This document shows, one piece after another, positions 26,273 through 34,934 of a stretch of 64,000 nt of DNA. Each line of letters opens with the position of its first letter. The first letter of the stretch is position 1. Under the pieces are notes generated by a model, which was given only the letters and a program-made list of their open reading frames with translations, searched no databases and was not told the DNA's origin. Both the position numbers and the translations under genes were made by a program. The stretch comes from Chitinophagaceae bacterium (lineage in GTDB: Bacteria; Bacteroidota; Bacteroidia; Chitinophagales; Chitinophagaceae): the NCBI GenBank assembly GCA_021151685.1, contig JAGKWS010000014.1, forward strand, positions 1-64,000. Reading direction: 5' to 3'.

Positions 26273-27920
26273 GAGTTGCGTTTTTATATAGCCTGTAATA
26301 TTTGTGAGAAATTAAGCTGCCTTGAATGTCGCCAGTAACATGGAAAAAGTCTACTTCATCCATGATCCCAAAACTATTTGTTACAGCAACCACTCTCGAA
26401 AAATTACTGCTATCACCTGCAAGCCCAAACCAATATCGATTGTGGAAATCTGTTGTAGTTAGAAAATTGACTTGAATTTCGGTTAATTTATTACTTGAAA
26501 TTATGCTGGAAAATAGCTTTTGATAACGTTCAAACCTTTGTTGCTTTGTTGTCGTGTTTTGGCTTTCGTCTTTATCGAAATGATTATTTGCTCGCGAACA
26601 TCCTAGAAATGACAACTCACTAATTCCTGATGTTATTGCGGTAATTATAATTGCATTTAGGAAAGCAGACTGACAATCTGATATTGCGAAAGATTTGGTT
26701 ATGTTGTCTTCCTTGATGTTGTTAAAATAGTATGGATCAGCAATTACAATCTTTGGACCTAAAAATTTCAAAACTTCTGTAAATGTGTCTGTTAGTTTTA
26801 TATAAGCAGCATTTTTTGTTGAAAAAATTTCTCGTTGAAAAGTACTGTTTTCAATTGTATTGGGTCTTATACGTGTTTGCTCTGTTATCATTATTTTTCG
26901 CCCGTAAGCGTCTACCAGAGTTGAAGAAGCAATATCTGTATTAATGTTGAAATTTTTTATTAAAGCATATTCTGTCGATGATACTATATCTTCATTTTGA
27001 TAAATGTTTACCCAGCCTTTGCCCGATGGATCAGTTATGGAAGTATGGAAAACGCCATTTGATTTGTCAATTACCGAAGTGCCTACCACCGTTTTGTCGT
27101 TATTGTAGAGCCGAGCCTCATAAGATACTTCCGGTTTAAAATCTTCTTGATAAAATCCGGTCATCTTTTCAATGTCTGCTCCTATTTTTTTAGGATGCCT
27201 GCCATGGAATGTCAAATATGGTTTGCGTTGTTCATTAGAAGCTAAAATTTGATCTTGGAATTTTCCAATAAGCTCATTTTTTTCATAGATGCCTGTAGGG
27301 AATAAGTGCTTAAAGTCATGATTCTCATGAGTATACCCACTTAATATTTTACAGTTTTCATCCTCAAGTAGCTTTCGTGGGATGTGTAGGTTGTTTTTTG
27401 TTTTATATATGTCCGCATTATTTTGCCTTCTGTCAATGTAAGGGTTCGAGATGTATAGTTCTTTATGGAATTCTGGAAGCTGAATTTTTAATATTCTCCC
27501 TTCAATAAAGAGTTCTTTGGCAGTAATTATCCTATCAAATAGGCTTTGAATTTGTCCATCATTTCCACACGCTATCCACTGACGAACTTTATCGCTGGTA
27601 CATACAAATGAAGCAGATCGCCCTTTCCCTTTTCCCTGATACCAAAATGGACTGGGGGAGTCATAATAATCAGGAACTATTGTGACGGTCACAAAAACTA
27701 AATTATAGCTATCTACAATTGAAGAATCTGTAGTTAGTATGCTTATGATACTGGCATTGGGAAATTTTCTCATCGCATGTAGTTTTTTCTGTTTGATACG
27801 GCAAGATATGTCTATTGTTTGGAGTAGAATCTTCTCAACTTCAGATATTCCACCGATATTGCTGTACCCCTCCCACAACCACTCACGCCGTACAGATATT
27901 GTTAGTAATACATAACACAC
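26256..27920 (-). CDS. VPA1262-like / possible PLD-like protein, first gene of a two-gene cassette
   Basis: A 554-aa protein. The best in-frame starts are the GTG at 27920 or an ATG at residue 50; a stop lies 10 codons upstream of the GTG, so the N-terminus is uncertain. The C-terminal third reads GPKIVIADPYYFNN, then SELSFLGCSRANNHF, then TEIQVNFLTTTDFHNRYWFGL. A D-P-Y strand followed by an H-(D/N)-R motif recalls PLD-like domains and the VPA1262 family seen in mobile islands. This assignment is from memory of motif style and is tentative. The N-terminal half is mixed and unrecognised. The gene is AT-rich and overlaps its 543-aa partner. Confidence 0.65.
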   Translation of the reverse strand: MCYVLLTISVRREWLWEGYSNIGGISEVEKILLQTIDISCRIKQKKLHAMRKFPNASIISILTTDSSIVDSYNLVFVTVTIVPDYYDSPSPFWYQGKGKGRSASFVCTSDKVRQWIACGNDGQIQSLFDRIITAKELFIEGRILKIQLPEFHKELYISNPYIDRRQNNADIYKTKNNLHIPRKLLEDENCKILSGYTHENHDFKHLFPTGIYEKNELIGKFQDQILASNEQRKPYLTFHGRHPKKIGADIEKMTGFYQEDFKPEVSYEARLYNNDKTVVGTSVIDKSNGVFHTSITDPSGKGWVNIYQNEDIVSSTEYALIKNFNINTDIASSTLVDAYGRKIMITEQTRIRPNTIENSTFQREIFSTKNAAYIKLTDTFTEVLKFLGPKIVIADPYYFNNIKEDNITKSFAISDCQSAFLNAIIITAITSGISELSFLGCSRANNHFDKDESQNTTTKQQRFERYQKLFSSIISSNKLTEIQVNFLTTTDFHNRYWFGLAGDSSNFSRVVAVTNSFGIMDEVDFFHVTGDIQGSLISHKYYRLYKNATHESTI

Positions 27921-28025
27921 AAACCCAATCCCCCATACTGGCCATTACTGAACAACCCCACCAACAGCGGGGGGACAGATACTAAATGCCCCCTTCTTCC
28001 GTTTTGGTTTTATATTTGGGCGATT

Positions 28026-29027
28026 ATGGATAACAAGGTGCGTTTCCTGATAGTGGGTTTTGGTAATATAGGTAGCCGGCATGCGGCGCAGATAGCGGCC
28101 AATAGTGCGGCAGAGCTGGTGGGGGTGTGCGATACCAATGTGCAGCAAACTGCCCGTGCGGGTGTGCCTGCCTACACCCATTTGCAAGATATGTTGGCAG
28201 CAAAGCCGGCCGATGTATTGTGCGTATGCACGCCCAACTATCTGCACGAGGCGCATACCATAGCCGGGCTATCGGCAGGGTTGCATACGGTGGTAGAGAA
28301 GCCCATGGCACTGAGTACTGCCGAGTGTGAACGGATGATAGCCGTGGCCGATGCCAGCAACCGCATCATATTTGCAGTGAAGCAAAACCGCTATAACCCA
28401 CCCGTGCAGGAGGTGAAAAAGCTGGTAGCATCGGGCCGCCTAGGCAGGGTGTATATGATACAGGTAAACTGTTTCTGGAACCGGGGCGATGCCTACTATG
28501 CCGGTAGCGACTGGCGGGGTAAAAAGGCCAAAGACGGTGGTTGTTTGTTTACGCAGTTCAGTCATTTTGTAGATATACTCTACTACCTGAACGGGGGCAT
28601 TGCTACTGCGCAGGGCAGTGTGGCCAACTATGCCCACCAGCACAATACCGAGCTGGAGGATACGGGCAGTTTTGTGATGCAGGCCGATAATGGTGCCATC
28701 ATCAATTTCAACTTTACTACCTGTGCCTACGAGCGCAATATGGAGGGGTCTATAACGTTGTTTGGCGAGAACGGCACAGTGAAGATAGGCGGGCAGTACC
28801 TGAATACTATTGAATATCAGCAGATAGCGGGTGATGCATTGCCGTCTATCAATATTTCGGCCAAGTCGAACGACTATGGGCTGTATCAGGGCTCTATGAG
28901 CAATCACGACAAGGTGATACAGAATGTGGTAGATGTGTTGCGGCATGGCAGTACCGTTATGACGGGGGCCGATGAGGGGCGCGACGTGGTGCGCATGATA
29001 GAAATGATGTATGCCGGTTGCAGTTAG
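28026..29027 (+). CDS. Gfo/Idh/MocA family oxidoreductase, WlbA-like
   Basis: A 333-aa NAD(P)-dependent sugar dehydrogenase. The Rossmann domain begins FLIVGFGNIGSRHA (residues 7-20) and includes the EKPMALS motif (about 93-99). The catalytic half has GGCLFTQFSHFVDILYYL with the conserved His, which resembles WlbA/WbpB UDP-N-acetylglucosamine-uronate dehydrogenases of O-antigen synthesis more than inositol dehydrogenases. A TATATTTG box (28011-28018) lies 8 bp upstream of the ATG. Its stop overlaps that of the convergent small gene (TAG at 29025-29027, opposite TAA at 29024-29026). GC content returns to the genomic level here, marking the end of the island. Confidence 0.88.
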   Translation: MDNKVRFLIVGFGNIGSRHAAQIAANSAAELVGVCDTNVQQTARAGVPAYTHLQDMLAAKPADVLCVCTPNYLHEAHTIAGLSAGLHTVVEKPMALSTAECERMIAVADASNRIIFAVKQNRYNPPVQEVKKLVASGRLGRVYMIQVNCFWNRGDAYYAGSDWRGKKAKDGGCLFTQFSHFVDILYYLNGGIATAQGSVANYAHQHNTELEDTGSFVMQADNGAIINFNFTTCAYERNMEGSITLFGENGTVKIGGQYLNTIEYQQIAGDALPSINISAKSNDYGLYQGSMSNHDKVIQNVVDVLRHGSTVMTGADEGRDVVRMIEMMYAGCS

Positions 29028-29239
29028 TCTTGTAGCAGGGTGCAGGAGAAACCCGCTGTAGATAACAGCCCGATGATGTTGCCGGGCTGTACGTTGGTGC
29101 CTTCTATGCGCAATACTTTATCGCAGTCTTCCAGATCGAACGTGATGCGGTGATGGCCGGGCATTTGCAATAGCTGCGCCGACAGCCAGTGGGCCTGACT
29201 GTCGCACGCAACATTGGTTCTGAATACTTCTATTATCAT
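29024..29239 (-). CDS. Small conserved-looking protein, ferredoxin-like fold possible
   Basis: A 71-aa protein starting MIIEVFRTNVACDSQAHWL; the longer frame from 29263 adds eight residues that overlap the preceding stop and is less likely. The beta-alpha-beta-beta-alpha-beta pattern, with LEDCDKVLRIEG as the central hairpin, resembles heavy-metal-associated-like domains but has no CxxC. Function unknown. It starts 1 bp after the VOC gene stop, so the two are co-transcribed. Confidence 0.6.
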   Translation of the reverse strand: MIIEVFRTNVACDSQAHWLSAQLLQMPGHHRITFDLEDCDKVLRIEGTNVQPGNIIGLLSTAGFSCTLLQD

Positions 29240-29240
29240 T

Positions 29241-29675
29241 TTATTGCTGGGGTTGGCCCGCATCGTAGCTAATCATCCATTGTATACCAAAGGGGTCGGT
29301 ACACATACCAAACCATGCACCCCAAAAGGTGTCGGCCATGGGCATTACCACCTTGCCACCGGCAGAAAGGGCCGCAAACAGATGGTCGGCTTCTTCGCGG
29401 CTGGCTGCATTTACCGAAATATTGAAATTGGAACCAAATATGGCTTGTCCATATGCGGCTGGCATATCGCAACCCATAATAGCTGTTTCTTTGCTGATGG
29501 GCAGGGAAATATGAATGATTTTGTTGGGGTCGGCTGTGCCGGGATTGTCTTCACCCGCAGGAACCTGCCCATACGTCATAACGGTGGCAAACTCGCCGCC
29601 AAATGCACTTTTGTAAAAATTGAATGCCTCAAGACAGTTGCCATTGAAGGTGAGGTAGGGACTAAGCTGTGCCAT
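29241..29675 (-). CDS. VOC family protein (PhnB/glyoxalase-like)
   Basis: A 144-aa protein of PhnB type: it begins AQLSPYLTFNGNCLEAFNFYKSAFGG, has KIIHISLPISKETAIMGCDMP in the middle and ends with WGAWFGMCTDPFGIQWMISYD. These are two paired beta-alpha-beta-beta-beta units of the vicinal oxygen chelate fold. Most such proteins have no known substrate. A minus-strand TACCTTTG box (29711-29718) probably drives it, divergently from the AraC-type regulator at 29799. Confidence 0.9.
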   Translation of the reverse strand: MAQLSPYLTFNGNCLEAFNFYKSAFGGEFATVMTYGQVPAGEDNPGTADPNKIIHISLPISKETAIMGCDMPAAYGQAIFGSNFNISVNAASREEADHLFAALSAGGKVVMPMADTFWGAWFGMCTDPFGIQWMISYDAGQPQQ

Positions 29676-29710
29676 AAAACGTTATTGATGTGTGATTGAA
29701 AATTGCACTA

Positions 29711-29718
29711 CAAAGGTA
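29711..29718 (-). promoter_or_regulatory. -7 promoter box for the VOC gene
   Basis: On the minus strand the bases read TACCTTTG, a perfect TAnnTTTG match, 35 bp upstream of the VOC start. No clear -33 element. Confidence 0.45.
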
Positions 29719-29783
29719 TAGGGTGTGTGGTGGATTTTGAGATCCAAAACGCGACAAAGAGTGAGGGCGAATGCGACATTTTT

Positions 29784-29791
29784 TATCTTTG
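29784..29791 (+). promoter_or_regulatory. -7 promoter box for the GlxA-type regulator
   Basis: TATCTTTG matches TAnnTTTG and ends 7 bp before the ATG at 29799. The -33 region is weak. Confidence 0.45.
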
Positions 29792-29798
29792 AAGCGTT

Positions 29799-30770
29799 AT
29801 GATACATGTTTCTATACTGGTGCCCGAAACTGCAGTGCCACAGGCTATTGTAGACCCGCGCTATATGTTTACGGCGGTAAACGGTTTTCTGGCAAATGCC
29901 GGTAAGGAGCCTCTGTTTGAGGTGCAACTGGTAGCCATGACAGAAACGGTACCCTTGAGCGATGGGGTTGTAACCATAAAGGCCGATGCGCTGCTGAAGG
30001 ATATACCCAAAACCGATCTGGTGATAGTGCCCGCCATAAGTGGCGATGTGCGGGTGGCACTGGAGCGCAACAAAGAGCTGTTGCCGTGGATAGTGGCCCA
30101 GTATTACAAGGGAGCAGAGGTAGCCAGCCTGTGCATAGGTGCGTTTCTACTGGCCAATACCGGCCTGCTGAACGGGCGCACCTGCTCTACCCATTGGCTG
30201 TATGCCGATTTGTTCCGGGAGTTGTTTCCCGAGGTGCATTTGGTAGATGAAAAGATTATTACCGAGCAAAATAGGTTGTACTCCAGCGGTGGGGCCAACT
30301 CGTACTGGAATCTGTTGTTGTATCTGGTAGAGAAGCATACCAACCGCGAGATGGCTATATTGGCCAGTAAGTATTTTGTGATAGAGACCATGCGCAACAG
30401 CCAGTCGCCATTTATCATCTTCAAAACACAGAAAACCCATCAGGACGATACCATAAGGCGGGCGCAGGAGTATATAGAGCAGCACTATATGGACCGCCTG
30501 ACGGTAGATGAACTGGCCGACCTGCTGGCTACCGGCAGGCGTAGTTTGGAAAGGCGTTTTAAGGCGGCTACCAACAATACGGTTACAGAATACATACAAC
30601 GGGTGAAGATGGAGGCTGCCAAAAAGAGTTTTGAGACCCGCCGAGACAACATCAATGAGGTGATGTATGCCGTAGGCTATACCGACCCCAAGGCATTCCG
30701 CACCACGTTCAAGAAGATAACGGGCTTGTCGCCGGCAGAGTATAGGAACAAGTACAAACGCACTGCGTAA
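29799..30770 (+). CDS. GlxA-type AraC family transcriptional regulator (DJ-1/PfpI plus HTH)
   Basis: A 323-aa regulator. Residues about 1-190 form a DJ-1/PfpI amidotransferase-like domain with the nucleophile-elbow Cys in ASLCIGAFLLAN; residues about 215-320 hold the double helix-turn-helix of AraC proteins (EYIEQHYMDRLTVDELADLL, then NINEVMYAVGYTDPKAFRTTFKKITGLSPAEYR). GlxA-type regulators sense small metabolites through the N-terminal domain. It is divergent from the VOC gene, 123 bp away, and may control it; this is inference. Confidence 0.92.
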   Translation: MIHVSILVPETAVPQAIVDPRYMFTAVNGFLANAGKEPLFEVQLVAMTETVPLSDGVVTIKADALLKDIPKTDLVIVPAISGDVRVALERNKELLPWIVAQYYKGAEVASLCIGAFLLANTGLLNGRTCSTHWLYADLFRELFPEVHLVDEKIITEQNRLYSSGGANSYWNLLLYLVEKHTNREMAILASKYFVIETMRNSQSPFIIFKTQKTHQDDTIRRAQEYIEQHYMDRLTVDELADLLATGRRSLERRFKAATNNTVTEYIQRVKMEAAKKSFETRRDNINEVMYAVGYTDPKAFRTTFKKITGLSPAEYRNKYKRTA

Positions 30771-30771
30771 C

Positions 30772-30812
30772 AACAACAAAGCCCACCATTGCTGGCGGGC
30801 TTTGTTGTTATA
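30772..30812. terminator. Bidirectional terminator between araC-type and PNGase F-like genes
   Basis: A 13-bp perfect stem (AACAACAAAGCCC at 30772-30784, complement at 30797-30809) sits between two convergent genes, with T/A-rich ends usable in both directions. Confidence 0.85.
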
Positions 30813-30829
30813 ATGCGTGTATTTCGCTC

Positions 30830-32797
30830 TTAGCGTGTTACAAACAGTCTTGATTGCATTTTCTGACCTGCATTGTTCACAAATACTACGGTATAGATGC
30901 CCGTCATCATACCATAGAGCGAGAGCTCGGTATGGGCCGATGTACATGGGGCGGTTTTTACAATGCGGCCCAGTGCATCTATCAGTTGTATGGTACCGTT
31001 TACATCGGTCATACCATCAAAGTCTATATTCACCACATTGGTTGCAGGGTTGGGGTAGGTTTGCATCGCCTGTCCTGATGCAATGATGTCGGTAACACCT
31101 ACCGGTGTGCTGGTATAGAAATACTGTACGAATTTGCAACCAAAGTCGTGACGGTAGGTAGTAGAATATTGGTAGCCATTCATGGGGATGTTGGCGACCG
31201 AACCCATTTTCTTTACAAAGAAACTACCTGCTGTTACGCCAAGGCTTGGGTTGTTGGAATATACCCACCATTGCAGGCCATCGCAGCCGGCATCGGTAAG
31301 CTCCAGACGGTAGCAACCTGTAGACAGCGTTACGGTGTCGATATACACTGTGCCAGGTGCTGCACCAGTGCGCTGGCGCACTACGTTGTTGTCTATGTCG
31401 TAAATCTTCCACGAGGTTTCGCTTACGCCGGGGCTTGTTGTTTGGTTGTTGGTCCCCATCTGTATACGGAACTGGCCATCCCACTTGGGAGAAGGATTGA
31501 ATGTGGTTGTCATTTTATCATTCGATGCATCGGCATCGGTACTGCCGTTTACGCTGGTTATTTTTACTGTAAACTCGGCAGCACCTGTAGTGCCCGCCAT
31601 TGTTTCCAGATTCAGCAGGTCGGGCAGGGCTATTTCCTTCACCTCGCCTACATTCAGTGTGCCGCTCCATGTGTGGGTTTGCTGTACCGAGTCTTTCACA
31701 CCATACTCGAACGCAATGGTGGTAATGGTGTTTGCACCTCTGTTTTTTACAGAAATAACCGGTGAGCCGCAAATAGGGTTGTGCCTGAAGTGGTTTTCGT
31801 TGGCAGTAGGGGCAATGATGTCCTCAACAGAGGCATCCAGCGTTTTGTTGTAGTTGCCATAGTATACCAGGTGTGCTTCGGTAGTGTAGCTGCCAAGGCC
31901 GCCTCCGGGGCTGGTATAAGGGTCGAAGGTGATGCCCACATTGTTGGTAGACCCCGATGTAACACCGGGCAGTACGTGGCGATTGGTGTTGACAATGGCT
32001 CCGGGGCACCAGTTGGCACGGTCATATATCCATGTGCCCGATTGTGGGTACAGGTCGTTAAGGCCGCAATTGTCGCGCCATATGGCTTTGGTTTCTGTAG
32101 TGGTTCCATTCAGATTCACATTGTAGTTGTGGCTCGCAAACTCGCAGCAGCCTGCATCATCGCTACCGTGGCCGGTAATGAGGAACTTCAGCTCGGCCGA
32201 TTGTGTGCCTGTAGGGCTCACGCTGGTACGGTCTGGGAAGTTGGTATTGATGCTGGTAGCACCGCCATAGTTGTAGCTACCATGCCACAGGCGTTCCAGC
32301 CCCTTCACATCGCGATCTGGCGTACCTTCTACAAACGCAAACTTTATGTCGCCGGTGAAGCCGCCCGAGTAACCTGAATATAGGATACGTACCCATGCTG
32401 GTCCGGTAAGTTTGGATGCATAGTCGGTTACGTCATATATGTAGCGTTGTTTCCACGAAATGGGGGTACGTGGTGCGCCCGAGTTGGCGTATGGGGTAAT
32501 GAGACGACCCAGTTCCAGCGTATCGCCACCGGGTGTCATCAGATAGGTAAGAAAGGTGTAATCCCAATCGCCACAGTAGGTAGGAGAGCCGGGGCAAACA
32601 TATTTACCTACCGTCACAATCATGTAGATGTTGCGATAATTGGTGCCTGCAGCCGGAAAGGTTACCGAACTATCGTAATTGCCATACCACGACAGTGTGT
32701 CCATATTGGCTTGCACCCATGTAGTATCACCCACTGCCGCATTGGCGGTGGTGTGCATGCCTATGGTAGCCAACAGTGCGAATAAGAATTTTCTCAT
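30830..32797 (-). CDS. Peptide-N-glycosidase F-like secreted protein with T9SS sorting domain
   Basis: A 655-aa exported protein. Signal peptide at 1-20 (ending TTANA). Residues about 40-330 match the two jelly-roll halves of PNGase F: CGDWDYTFLTYL with the key Asp (D79), LGRLITPYA, FAFVEGTPDR, then GHGSDDAGCCEF with the second acidic residue (E219), and IYDRANWCPG. PNGase F removes N-glycans from glycoproteins. The residue equivalent to the third active-site acid of the Elizabethkingia enzyme appears replaced (ILYSGYSGG). A long C-terminal extension ends with TYPNPATNVVNID and a sorting domain, so export through T9SS is expected. Length is about twice that of PNGase F. Confidence 0.88.
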   Translation of the reverse strand: MRKFLFALLATIGMHTTANAAVGDTTWVQANMDTLSWYGNYDSSVTFPAAGTNYRNIYMIVTVGKYVCPGSPTYCGDWDYTFLTYLMTPGGDTLELGRLITPYANSGAPRTPISWKQRYIYDVTDYASKLTGPAWVRILYSGYSGGFTGDIKFAFVEGTPDRDVKGLERLWHGSYNYGGATSINTNFPDRTSVSPTGTQSAELKFLITGHGSDDAGCCEFASHNYNVNLNGTTTETKAIWRDNCGLNDLYPQSGTWIYDRANWCPGAIVNTNRHVLPGVTSGSTNNVGITFDPYTSPGGGLGSYTTEAHLVYYGNYNKTLDASVEDIIAPTANENHFRHNPICGSPVISVKNRGANTITTIAFEYGVKDSVQQTHTWSGTLNVGEVKEIALPDLLNLETMAGTTGAAEFTVKITSVNGSTDADASNDKMTTTFNPSPKWDGQFRIQMGTNNQTTSPGVSETSWKIYDIDNNVVRQRTGAAPGTVYIDTVTLSTGCYRLELTDAGCDGLQWWVYSNNPSLGVTAGSFFVKKMGSVANIPMNGYQYSTTYRHDFGCKFVQYFYTSTPVGVTDIIASGQAMQTYPNPATNVVNIDFDGMTDVNGTIQLIDALGRIVKTAPCTSAHTELSLYGMMTGIYTVVFVNNAGQKMQSRLFVTR

Positions 32798-32987
32798 GTT
32801 CTATTATTAAGTTGGAATTTATACAAAGGTAACGTAATGTTAAGGTGTGGCAACGATTGCAGGTGTTTGTTGCATAAATATTACAATAATTCGCTAAAAT
32901 GGTGAGTATCATGTGGGTAAAGTATGGCATGAGGGTGTTAGATGTCATTGTCTGCATATTATTAGCGGTACACAACATATTTAGAAC

Positions 32988-32995
32988 TACCTTTG
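32988..32995 (+). promoter_or_regulatory. -7 promoter box of der
   Basis: TACCTTTG is a perfect match to the Bacteroidota -7 consensus, 26 bp before the der start. Confidence 0.55.
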
Positions 32996-33021
32996 CACGT
33001 TCAAAAAACAAATAAAATATT

Positions 33022-34344
33022 ATGCCTGGTTTTACGGTAGCGATAGTGGGTAGGCCGAATGTGGGTAAATCGACCTTGTTCAACAGGTTGCTGGAACAAC
33101 GCAAGGCGATTGTGGATGACCAAAGTGGGGTAACCCGCGACCGCCAGTACGGTATAGCCGACTGGAATGGAAAAAATTTCAACGTTATAGATACGGGTGG
33201 TTTTGTTTCTGGTTCTGAAGATGTGTTTGAGCGAGAGATTCGTAAGCAGGTACATATTGCGGTTGAAGAGGCAGATCTCATTCTGTTTGTGTGCGATGTC
33301 ATTACCGGCATTACTGGTCAGGATGATGATATGGCGGCTGTGCTGCGCAAGTCTACCAAGCCGGTTTTGCTGGTGGTGAATAAGGTTGATAATAGCGAGC
33401 GTGCACTGTTTGCCACTGAATTTTATTCGTTGGGTTTCGAGCACAATTTCTTCCTGTCATCTATTTCGGGCTCTGGTACCGGCGAATTGCTGGACGAGAT
33501 AACAGCGCACATTACCGAGGATGAGGCAACAGAGATAACAGATAAGGACGGTAACCCACTGCCGAAGTTTGCTATTGTTGGTCAGCCCAATGCAGGTAAG
33601 TCTACATTGCTGAATGCGCTGGTGAATCAGGAGCGTACCATAGTATCGGACATTGCCGGTACCACGCGCGATACGATACATACGCATTACAAGCTGTTTG
33701 GTAAAGAGTTCATTCTGATAGATACTGCGGGCATTCGTAAAAAGAAGAACGTACATGAAGACCTTGAGTTTTATTCGGTGATACGTGCCATTAAGGCGAT
33801 GGACGAGTCGGATGTATGTATGTTGCTCATAGATGCGCAGCAGGGGCTTACCGCTCAGGATATCAGTATCTTCAGTTTGGCTGCACGCAAGGGCAAGGGG
33901 ATCGTATTGCTGGTGAACAAATGGGACCTTGTAGAAAAAGAAACCAATACGGCACGCGATTTTGAGCGTGATATAAAGGAGCGTTTGGCTCCCTTTACCG
34001 ATGTGCCGGTGATATTTGTATCGGCCAAGGACAGAACCCGCATATTTCAGGCCATGGAGAAGGCACTGGAAGTGTATGAGAGTCGCAGCCGCAGGGTAGC
34101 TACATCGGTACTGAATGAGGTGATGCTGGCCGAGATAGAGCAGTTTTCGCCGGGTATATCGCGCGGGTACAATATCAAAATAAAGTTTGTACAGCAATTG
34201 CCTACGGCGGTTCCCTCGTTTGCGTTCTATTGCAATTATCCGGATGCGATTAAGGAATCGTACCGCAACTTTTTGGAGAACAAGCTGCGTAGTCACTTCA
34301 ATTTCAGTGGGGTGCCAATACGAGTATTTATGAGGAAGAAGTAA
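33022..34344 (+). CDS. der: Ribosome biogenesis GTPase Der (EngA)
   Basis: A 440-aa tandem-GTPase protein needed for 50S subunit maturation. First G domain: GRPNVGKST (11-19), DTGG, NKVD; second G domain: GQPNAGKST at about 191-199, DTAG, NKWD; then a KH-like C-terminal domain ending in VPIRVFMRKK. Both domains have complete motifs and the length is standard. Transcribed alone from a clear promoter. The following 137-bp gap leads into a small AT-rich accessory pair. Confidence 0.97.
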   Translation: MPGFTVAIVGRPNVGKSTLFNRLLEQRKAIVDDQSGVTRDRQYGIADWNGKNFNVIDTGGFVSGSEDVFEREIRKQVHIAVEEADLILFVCDVITGITGQDDDMAAVLRKSTKPVLLVVNKVDNSERALFATEFYSLGFEHNFFLSSISGSGTGELLDEITAHITEDEATEITDKDGNPLPKFAIVGQPNAGKSTLLNALVNQERTIVSDIAGTTRDTIHTHYKLFGKEFILIDTAGIRKKKNVHEDLEFYSVIRAIKAMDESDVCMLLIDAQQGLTAQDISIFSLAARKGKGIVLLVNKWDLVEKETNTARDFERDIKERLAPFTDVPVIFVSAKDRTRIFQAMEKALEVYESRSRRVATSVLNEVMLAEIEQFSPGISRGYNIKIKFVQQLPTAVPSFAFYCNYPDAIKESYRNFLENKLRSHFNFSGVPIRVFMRKK

Positions 34345-34481
34345 GTAGTAGTGAGGGATTTGTGGAGTGCAGCCAGCTTGCATTCATTCATCTACCACTT
34401 AAGAGGTATGGTACTGAAAATGTGTGGCACTATACTTGCAATTACATATCGTAACTTTACAAAAACTATTTCAGCGGTCTT

Positions 34482-34934
34482 ATGTATTATTTTATTGTAA
34501 AACGCCAACCTCCAACTTTTAATAGTTGGAAAGGTGCAAGCAAGGAAAAAAAGAGAATATATAAAGCCTGTATTGAGCATTCTGTGAACAAGTACAATCA
34601 GGTTAGCAGTTTGTTCTTGGGAGATATGTACGGGTTGGTGTTTCATTTTTACAATAAGAACCTGAAGATTGACGCAGATAACATCAGTAAGCCGCTGTGG
34701 GATTGCTTGAAAGGAGTTTTGTATGAAGATGATTTTCAGATAAAAGTTCGATTGGCAGGCAGTTTCGACTTGAGCAGCAATGATTTCAGTATTTTGGATT
34801 TTTCGGGCTTGAGTGGTGATTTGATTGATGAGATGCTTGATGCATTAGAACATGAAGAACATGTATTGTATGTGGAATGCGGAAGCCTGAAACCATCTAT
34901 GTGCCGTTTTAATTTTATGGACAATGGAAATTAA
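34482..34934 (+). CDS. RusA-like endonuclease-type protein of a small accessory cassette
   Basis: A 150-aa protein. The core KIDADNISKPLWDCLKGVLYEDDFQIKVRLAG matches the RusA Holliday-junction resolvase pattern, in which D-x-D-N...K...D.L...y.DD.qI supplies the metal-binding Asp residues (about D66, D68, D85, D86). RusA resolves four-way junctions and is usually phage-borne. The extra C-terminal tail after residue 100 is not typical. The gene overlaps the next by 11 bp and is AT-richer than der and rimO on each side. Its role here may be defence or prophage-derived. Confidence 0.65.
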   Translation: MYYFIVKRQPPTFNSWKGASKEKKRIYKACIEHSVNKYNQVSSLFLGDMYGLVFHFYNKNLKIDADNISKPLWDCLKGVLYEDDFQIKVRLAGSFDLSSNDFSILDFSGLSGDLIDEMLDALEHEEHVLYVECGSLKPSMCRFNFMDNGN

